From: JAJRRH01 sp047638815
GTDB taxonomy: Bacteria > Bacteroidota > Bacteroidia > Flavobacteriales_D > JABDKJ01
Assembly: GCA_047638815.1 (NCBI GenBank)
Contig: JBLIMR010000032.1
Location: forward strand, 1 to 30,416
Direction of reading: 5' to 3'
Length of the DNA stretch: 30,416 nucleotides
Shown here one piece after another: positions 25,144 through 30,416 of this stretch (positions within the stretch are counted from its first letter, which is position 1; each line of letters opens with the position of its first letter). The notes beneath the pieces are model-generated. The model was given only the letters and a program-made list of their open reading frames with translations. It was not told the DNA's origin and did not search any database. The position numbers and the translations under genes were made by a program.

Positions 25144-26019
25144 ATGAAATTTTTGCGGTTTCACATATTTCTTCTGCTTGCGTTAACTTCATGCAATACT
25201 ATTAATAAGGATGAGGAAATACCTTCGTTTATAAAAATAGAATCAACAGACATTATACCGGACTTCCTTCTAGGTTCTTCCCACCACAACATAACAGATG
25301 TGTGGGTTTCCGTGGACGGTTCCTTTATTGGTGTCTTCGAGGTTCCAACTACAATTCCCGTTTTTTCTCAAGGCGACTCTGAAATTCAAATAAGGGCAGG
25401 AATTCAAAATAATGGTATGTCAACCGAAAGAATAACATACCCTATAACCAAAAATTTTGTGACCACGGTGAATCTCGTACCTTCTGAAGTAGTAATGGTG
25501 GAACCCGAGTTCGCCTATTTTGACGATCTCGAACTTCACGAATCCAGTGAAGACTTTGGTGGTCTTGGATACCTAATCACTGTTGACTCTGGCGAACTTG
25601 CCCAAGAAGATGACATAAGTCTTGATAGCAGTCCATTAATGGATATTAAGGTTGCTAAATTAACGACAAGCCCTGATGATGGTTTTGAAATTTCTATTAC
25701 CTCACAAGAGATACAAACTACACAAGAAGGACCTACTATGCTGGAATTCAACTACAAGGCAGACCAAACATTTGTTGTTGGAATAAAGTACATAATCGGT
25801 GGAGATTTGGTTGAGCCTATACTCATTGGCATGACAACGTCTGAAAATGAAGCGGGGACGCTTGAGTGGCGGAAGATTTACATAGATTTAGCTGCGCAAA
25901 TGAATTTTCTTCATTCGCAAGGTGTTAATTCATATAGATATTATTTTGCAACAGAGACCTCCACTTTAAGCCCTCAGATATCACTAGACAATATTAAAAT
26001 TATTCATTTACCTGAATAA
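25144..26019 (+). CDS. lipoprotein of unknown function with Ig-like and jelly-roll-like parts
   Basis: 291 residues. The signal peptide ends in the lipobox LTSC with Cys17. The mature part begins NTINKDEE, and no transmembrane segment follows. Residues about 25-115 look like an Ig-like or carboxypeptidase-regulatory-like sandwich (ITDVWVSVDGSFIGVFEVP, with ITYPITKNFVTTVNLVP). Residues about 120-290 end in SLDNIKII and contain LEFNYKADQ and EWRKIYIDLA, the rhythm of galactose-binding-like jelly-roll domains. I recall similar lipoproteins in Bacteroidota but no assigned function. It sits 35 nt before the sugar-1-phosphate transferase, so a shared transcript is likely and a role at the cell surface near glycan assembly is possible but unproven. 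Confidence 0.75.
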   Translation: MKFLRFHIFLLLALTSCNTINKDEEIPSFIKIESTDIIPDFLLGSSHHNITDVWVSVDGSFIGVFEVPTTIPVFSQGDSEIQIRAGIQNNGMSTERITYPITKNFVTTVNLVPSEVVMVEPEFAYFDDLELHESSEDFGGLGYLITVDSGELAQEDDISLDSSPLMDIKVAKLTTSPDDGFEISITSQEIQTTQEGPTMLEFNYKADQTFVVGIKYIIGGDLVEPILIGMTTSENEAGTLEWRKIYIDLAAQMNFLHSQGVNSYRYYFATETSTLSPQISLDNIKIIHLPE

Positions 26020-26054
26020 CTTGGAATTAAACTCGATCATTAATTGCACGACCA

Positions 26055-27470
26055 TTGAATACTAAGAAACAAGTCTTTAAGTATGTCTTCTTTGATTGGA
26101 TTTGCACCATGACAGCATGGACTTTGTTCTTTATTTACCGTAAGATTTATTTGGAACCAAAGAAATTTGGTTTTCAAGACACGATTGATTTTGACACTAA
26201 CTTTTATCTTGGCTTATTTCTTATTCCCCTGGCATGGATAGCCCTGTATGGATTGAGCGGGCATTATCAAAGAATATTCAAAAAGTACAGACTTAAGGAA
26301 TTGGGGCAGATATTTTTTGCTAGTATTTTCGGCACCCTGATTATCTTTTTTGTACTTATTCTTGATGACCAAATTGCAACATATAAGGACTACTATAGCG
26401 CCTTTGGTATTTTCTTTTCCTTGCACTTTTTTCTTGGACTCATACCTAGAATTATATTAACGACTCAAACAGTAAAGAAAATTCATACCAGAAAATTTGG
26501 TTTCAAGACCATTCTTATTGGGGGTGGCTCCAAAGCACTTGAAATCTTCCACGAGGTCAATTCCTTAAAAAAATATCCCGGTTTTGATTTCAAAGGATTC
26601 ATAAGTTTAAATGGAGCCCATAACGAATTGAATAAATCAGGCTTGCAACTACTCGGCTTTCATGACAAAATAGAAGAAGTGATCGTTGAACACGGCATTC
26701 AAGAAGCTATAATTGCCGTTGAACCAACGGAACATGAAAATATAAGCAACATAATAACTCAACTAGAAGGACACGATTTGACGGTCAACATTATCCCGGA
26801 CATCTACAACATACTTTCTGGCTCCGTGAAGATGACCAGTATATTTGGCACACCATTAATTGAAGTATCAAGGGATATAATGCCGTCTTGGCAAAAATCC
26901 TTTAAAAGATTTATGGACATTAGTGTTTCACTCTTTGCCCTTATTGTACTCTCACCACTATATCTCATGATAACTATTTTGGTGGCCATGAGTTCTAAAG
27001 GCCCAATATTTTTCAAACAGGAGAGAATTGGAATACATGGTAAGCCATTCAATATTTTCAAATTTAGAACCATGTATGTGGATGCCGAAAAGTCGGGCCC
27101 TGCCCTATCCAGCACGAACGATCCTAGAGTCACTCCAATTGGGAGAACGCTAAGAAAGGTTAGATTGGACGAATTTCCTCAATTTTACAATGTCCTTATT
27201 AGTGATATGTCCTTGGTTGGTCCGAGACCAGAAAGAGCCTTTTTTATTGATAAGATCACGAAAGTGGCGCCTCATTATAAACATTTGCAAAAGGTCAAAC
27301 CAGGCATAACTTCTTGGGGACAGGTTAAATATGGCTATGCTGAAAATGTTGACCAAATGGTTCAAAGACTAAAATACGATGTCCTATACATAGAAAACAT
27401 GAGCCTCGCTGTTGATTTCAAAATTTTGGGTTACACTGTCTTGATTGTTCTCCGCGGTGCTGGTAAATAA
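26055..27470 (+). CDS. polyprenyl glycosylphosphotransferase (WbaP/WcaJ-type sugar-1-phosphate transferase)
   Basis: Starts glycan assembly by moving a sugar phosphate from a nucleotide sugar to undecaprenyl phosphate at the inner membrane. 471 residues. Hydrophobic segments lie near 10-30, 50-68, 88-105 and 118-135; a CoA_binding_3-like nucleotide fold spans about 148-260 (ILIGGGSKA); the catalytic bacterial sugar transferase domain spans about 280-471. That domain shows KRFMDI (284-289), a re-entrant hydrophobic segment 291-312, FKFRTM (335-340), the Asp372-Glu373 dyad (VRLDEFPQFYN), SLVGPRPE (386-393) and VKPGITSWGQV. The start codon is a TTG at 26055; the next ATG (residue 19) would cut into the first membrane helix. 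It is the only initiating transferase in the window and the natural partner of the operon at 5704-17685, which lacks one. Confidence 0.92.
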   Translation: MNTKKQVFKYVFFDWICTMTAWTLFFIYRKIYLEPKKFGFQDTIDFDTNFYLGLFLIPLAWIALYGLSGHYQRIFKKYRLKELGQIFFASIFGTLIIFFVLILDDQIATYKDYYSAFGIFFSLHFFLGLIPRIILTTQTVKKIHTRKFGFKTILIGGGSKALEIFHEVNSLKKYPGFDFKGFISLNGAHNELNKSGLQLLGFHDKIEEVIVEHGIQEAIIAVEPTEHENISNIITQLEGHDLTVNIIPDIYNILSGSVKMTSIFGTPLIEVSRDIMPSWQKSFKRFMDISVSLFALIVLSPLYLMITILVAMSSKGPIFFKQERIGIHGKPFNIFKFRTMYVDAEKSGPALSSTNDPRVTPIGRTLRKVRLDEFPQFYNVLISDMSLVGPRPERAFFIDKITKVAPHYKHLQKVKPGITSWGQVKYGYAENVDQMVQRLKYDVLYIENMSLAVDFKILGYTVLIVLRGAGK

Positions 27471-27606
27471 GGCATTACAACATTTCGCTGTACTTCTCAA
27501 CACATCGATAATCGGCAAGTGTAAACCATTGGATTCTCACATTATAGGTTTATGACAAATGTTCTTAATTATGTCCATTTAAACCTTTATAGTTTTGTCA
27601 TTATTA

Positions 27607-27614
27607 TAAATTTG
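27607..27614 (+). promoter_or_regulatory. candidate -7 element of the T9SS protein gene
   Basis: TAAATTTG matches TAnnTTTG exactly, 20 bases before ATG 27635. No TTG stands 19-21 bases upstream; a TTTTG at 27593-27597 is too close to be the -33 element. Confidence 0.4.
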
Positions 27615-27634
27615 CGAATTGATAAATTAAAAAG

Positions 27635-30109
27635 ATGAAGACCGTTAAGACACTAGTACTACTCAGCCTATCGCTAATTCTTTTTAGCAATCTCTCAAGT
27701 CAGGTATTCTTTCAAGAATCTTTTGAAAGCGAAGCTGGATGGTCACTAAGTCATTCTTTTGATAATGGGGACAATAAATTTATCAAAAGGGACTCGGACG
27801 GTAACTTTCCAGGCTTTACATTCTTTCTTTTTGGTCAAGATGGCGATATGTTAATTGGCGCGGAAAATACAAATGCGAATGAAACTGGAGCTCCGGAAAA
27901 TGGAATTGTCATTCTAAGTTTTGACGATATCGACATTTCTGGTAAAACCAATATTGAATGCATAGTTTCATTGGCCTGTAATAATGAGGATCAAAGTTAT
28001 GACGACAGAACCTTTGCCGAAGGTGATTTTTTAGACTTTGAAGTTAGCGTTGATAATTCCATTTGGACGAATATTGGGTCTTTTAATGCCGCACAAGGAA
28101 GTGATGGAAACTCTGGACTATATCATGACGCCAATACTAATAACAATGGTGGCGAAATAGGCGAAGCTTTGGTCAACAATTCATTTATTGACTATGTCCT
28201 GCCAGTTACCATGACAGGCAATAATCTTCAATTAAGAGCAAGATTTATAATGACTCAAAGTACCGAGGAAATTGCGTTTGACAATGTTAGGCTAAGAGAA
28301 AATACTGAAGATGACGTTGCCCCAACGATCAATAATGTAACACTTCTTGGCAATCAGACGATAAAAGTTTTTTTCAATGAAGCTATGGCTGACAATTCAA
28401 CAAACACATCCTTTTACACAGGTATATCTAACCTATCGAACGTTACACTTGCCAATGGTAACCTTGAAGCAACATTAAATTACTCTCAACCACTTGAAAT
28501 CGGAACGGTTTATAACCTAGTTATTTTTGGTCTCGCTGATGATGCTGGAAATTCTATGTCAACACCCTATTTAAATAGCTTTTACTATAACCCTACCACC
28601 CCGGATCTTGTGATCACAGAAATCATGTACAATGACCCCAATCAGGCTGACACAATTGAATTTATTGAGGTCTACAATAATGACACCGAAGTAGTCCAAA
28701 TGGGTGGAATAATCATTGTTGGCGCTGTAGATTTCACTTTTCCTAATGGCATATTGAATCCAGGTGAATACTCTTTGGTTGCTCGTAAGCCAAATGCAGC
28801 AGCTGCCTTTTATTCTCAACCTTTTGGGAACTATAGCGGAAGCCTACCTAACACAGGTGGGACAATAATTTTAAGAAACACTTTAGGGCAGAATTTAGAT
28901 CTTGTTGGATACGACAATAATTTGCCTTGGCCTCCAGAAGGTGATGGTTCTGGTGCCTCTATTGCTTTGGTTGACTATGATAGTGAAAACAATAATGGTA
29001 ACAATTGGGTTGGATCAACAAATGGCTTTGGATTTCTCAACGGTGAAGCAATATTTGCGACCCCAGGAGCTGGACCGAATAGCACGCTACCTGTTATTCA
29101 ATTTTTGCAAACTGAGTATGCAGTAAATGAAACAGATGGAACAGTTGAAATAGGATTGAATATTTCTGCTAGCAACACAACAATGTCCTCTGTATCTCTA
29201 ATGTATGACTTAAGTTCAAGTGGCAGTGAGAGTGATGTCAGCTTGAGTGGTAATGAATCAGTGGTATTTAACCCTTCATTGAATGGGGTTGTGAATATAA
29301 CATTACCTATAACTGATGATGGTGATCTCGAGGGGTTTGAATTCTTGACAATTAATCTTTTCAATCCGTCCAATACAAATCTGGGTATAAACTCATCTAC
29401 TAGTATTTTAATAAATGATGACGAGTTTGTGCCTCCGACACTATACATTAATGAGTTACAATCTAATAATCAAGCAGACTACAGTGATGAGTTGGGCGAA
29501 TTTGATGATTGGTTTGAAATCTATAATCCCAATACGTTTGCTGTCGACCTTGCTGGATATTACCTAACGGATAATGCAACGATTCCATTGAAAGATCGTG
29601 TTCCCTTTGGTCAAGCATCGCAAACAACTGTTGAGCCAATGTCATGGTTGGTATTTTGGGCAGATGAGAGCGGCCAAGAAGGTCCACGACACCTTAATTT
29701 TAAATTGAGCTCTCAGGGAGAGTATTTAGCGCTTAAGTCCCCTGATGGAAATACCCTTGTTGATCAAATAGTGTTCAACGTATTAAATATCGATGAGTCA
29801 TACGGCAGAGAAACGGATGGCAATAGCAATTGGATTGTTTTTTCGAACACTACTCCAAACGGGAACAACGACCCAAATGGTATAGAGGAAGTGTACATTA
29901 ATAATTTCAAAGTATCACCAAATCCCACGAAAAGTTTAATCTCCTGGGACGAATTTTATAACGTTGAACTAATGGATATCAATGGTCAGATACTGACGAC
30001 TAGAATGAGGACAAAGTCAATGGATCTTTCAGTATATCCGAATGGCTTGTATCTCTTAAAATTCAATGGTGAAGTAACTTTTACGAAAAAGATCATACTG
30101 CATAAATAA
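27635..30109 (+). CDS. T9SS-secreted multidomain protein with two lamin-tail domains and a Calx-beta repeat
   Basis: 824 residues, predicted to be exported and attached or released by type IX secretion. Signal peptide 1-22, cleavage at LSS|Q leaving Gln23. A beta-rich region (24-221) opens with FFQESFESEAGW and ends IAFDNVRL, as in MAM-like or nuclease-associated modules. An SbsA-type Ig-like domain spans about 229-318 (IKVFFNEAM). Lamin-tail domain 1 is about 323-450 (LVITEIMYNDP, EFIEVYNN). A Calx-beta domain spans about 486-597 (YAVNETDGTVEI...ITDDGDLEGFEFLTINL...INDDE). Lamin-tail domain 2 is about 601-740 (YINELQSNN, DDWFEIYNP). The type A sorting domain is about 755-824 (VSPNPTKSLISW, YPNGLYLLKF, terminal KKIILHK). 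No catalytic domain is visible, so it probably has an adhesive or structural role. The next gene encodes a related lamin-tail protein. Confidence 0.9.
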   Translation: MKTVKTLVLLSLSLILFSNLSSQVFFQESFESEAGWSLSHSFDNGDNKFIKRDSDGNFPGFTFFLFGQDGDMLIGAENTNANETGAPENGIVILSFDDIDISGKTNIECIVSLACNNEDQSYDDRTFAEGDFLDFEVSVDNSIWTNIGSFNAAQGSDGNSGLYHDANTNNNGGEIGEALVNNSFIDYVLPVTMTGNNLQLRARFIMTQSTEEIAFDNVRLRENTEDDVAPTINNVTLLGNQTIKVFFNEAMADNSTNTSFYTGISNLSNVTLANGNLEATLNYSQPLEIGTVYNLVIFGLADDAGNSMSTPYLNSFYYNPTTPDLVITEIMYNDPNQADTIEFIEVYNNDTEVVQMGGIIIVGAVDFTFPNGILNPGEYSLVARKPNAAAAFYSQPFGNYSGSLPNTGGTIILRNTLGQNLDLVGYDNNLPWPPEGDGSGASIALVDYDSENNNGNNWVGSTNGFGFLNGEAIFATPGAGPNSTLPVIQFLQTEYAVNETDGTVEIGLNISASNTTMSSVSLMYDLSSSGSESDVSLSGNESVVFNPSLNGVVNITLPITDDGDLEGFEFLTINLFNPSNTNLGINSSTSILINDDEFVPPTLYINELQSNNQADYSDELGEFDDWFEIYNPNTFAVDLAGYYLTDNATIPLKDRVPFGQASQTTVEPMSWLVFWADESGQEGPRHLNFKLSSQGEYLALKSPDGNTLVDQIVFNVLNIDESYGRETDGNSNWIVFSNTTPNGNNDPNGIEEVYINNFKVSPNPTKSLISWDEFYNVELMDINGQILTTRMRTKSMDLSVYPNGLYLLKFNGEVTFTKKIILHK

Positions 30110-30208
30110 AACGACAAAATAATACAAATCAGGAATTCGATAATGTCCCATTTTTTAGCTTTTAGTTTCCTGCAATTGGAGCTATATTAGCCCTATAATA
30201 TAACCCAC

Positions 30209-30416
30209 ATGAGAAAACTATCACTAATCGCAATATTTACCTTCAGTTTACTCTCCGGCAATGACTTGCTTAGTCAGTTGGTTATCAATGAGGTATGCGC
30301 TGCTAATTATGATGACTACACAGGAACTGCAGGTGATTATGAAGATTGGTTTGAGATCTATAATCCAACCGGTGGAGACATCGATATTGATAGTTATTAC
30401 ATCAGTGACGATATTT
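30209..30416 (+). CDS. secreted lamin-tail-domain protein, 5' part only
   Basis: The first 69 codons of a gene cut by the window end, too short for a simple ORF listing. The ATG at 30209 gives a signal peptide (hydrophobic 6-16) with likely cleavage at LLS|Q, so mature Gln23. It is followed by LVINEVCAANYDDYTG, EDWFEIYNPTGG and SYYISDD. This closely parallels lamin-tail domain 2 of the preceding gene (YINELQSNN, DDWFEIYNPN, GYYLTDN), so the two proteins share a module and may be tandem paralogues. In Bacteroidota an N-terminal lamin-tail domain of this style is often followed by a CotH-kinase domain, but nothing past residue 69 can be seen. It starts 99 nt after the previous stop; no clear promoter was found. 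Confidence 0.8.
   Translation, partial: MRKLSLIAIFTFSLLSGNDLLSQLVINEVCAANYDDYTGTAGDYEDWFEIYNPTGGDIDIDSYYISDDI

Noticed and set aside
27593..27597. TTTTG as -33 element for the gene at 27635
   Set aside because: It is only 9 bases from the TAAATTTG box, whereas 19-21 are needed.
30110..30208. Promoter search between the two lamin-tail genes
   Set aside because: TTG at 30176-30178 has only 15-17 bases to the TATAATA-like stretch and no TAnnTTTG box, so no promoter was called.
1..30416. CRISPR arrays, tRNA or rRNA genes, phage or restriction/defence genes
   Set aside because: No regularly spaced repeats, no cloverleaf-like sequence in the gaps, and no proteins of these kinds were recognised on either strand.

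Overview
The window is a stretch of chromosome from a low-GC member of the phylum Bacteroidota. The evidence is a C-terminal type IX secretion (T9SS) sorting domain at 27635-30109, an STN/carboxypeptidase-regulatory/TonB-receptor architecture at 3060-5723, a lipoprotein glutaminyl cyclase, exported proteins with Gln just after the predicted signal cleavage site, promoter boxes of the TTG-N19-TAnnTTTG type, and weak or absent Shine-Dalgarno sequences. I cannot place it below phylum with confidence; a free-living, probably aquatic lineage is a guess. No rRNA, tRNA, CRISPR array, integrase or intact insertion sequence was seen.

Layout. 1-775: gene-poor, with two near-identical extragenic palindromes, a possible fragment of a REP-associated transposase at the window edge and a doubtful small lipoprotein. 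776-5723 (+): NADP-type malic enzyme fused to a phosphotransacetylase-like domain, followed after 4 nt by a TonB-dependent receptor. 5704-17685 (-): nine-gene glycan operon, transcribed right to left: GT4, GT4, GT2, GT4-like, ABC flippase, asparagine synthetase-like amidotransferase, GT4, MBOAT O-acyltransferase, SGNH-type partner. 17686-18030: leader or intergenic region with a strong hairpin. 18031-21008 (+): YqgE/AlgH, an SDR, transaldolase and threonylcarbamoyl-AMP synthase. 21073-23859 (-): glutaminyl cyclase lipoprotein, outer-membrane barrel and Pcm. 24030-27470 (+): Gfo/Idh/MocA oxidoreductase, an unknown lipoprotein and a polyprenyl-phosphate sugar-1-phosphate transferase. 27635-30416 (+): two consecutive lamin-tail-domain secreted proteins, the second cut by the window end.

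How they fit together. The large operon supplies glycosyltransferases, a lipid-linked-sugar flippase, and enzymes that would amidate and O-acetylate sugars. It lacks an initiating transferase, and one lies about 8.4 kb beyond the operon start on the other strand (26055-27470). No Wzx, Wzy or ligase is visible. The product is therefore a surface oligo- or polysaccharide of unknown type. Separately, the receptor, the barrel and both lamin-tail proteins are predicted to expose Gln at mature position +1, the substrate of the cyclase encoded at 21073-22113. I found no clearly new defence or mobile system. The least explained items are the palindrome pair with its possible transposase remnant, the hairpin ahead of the glycan operon, and the malic enzyme-receptor pairing.
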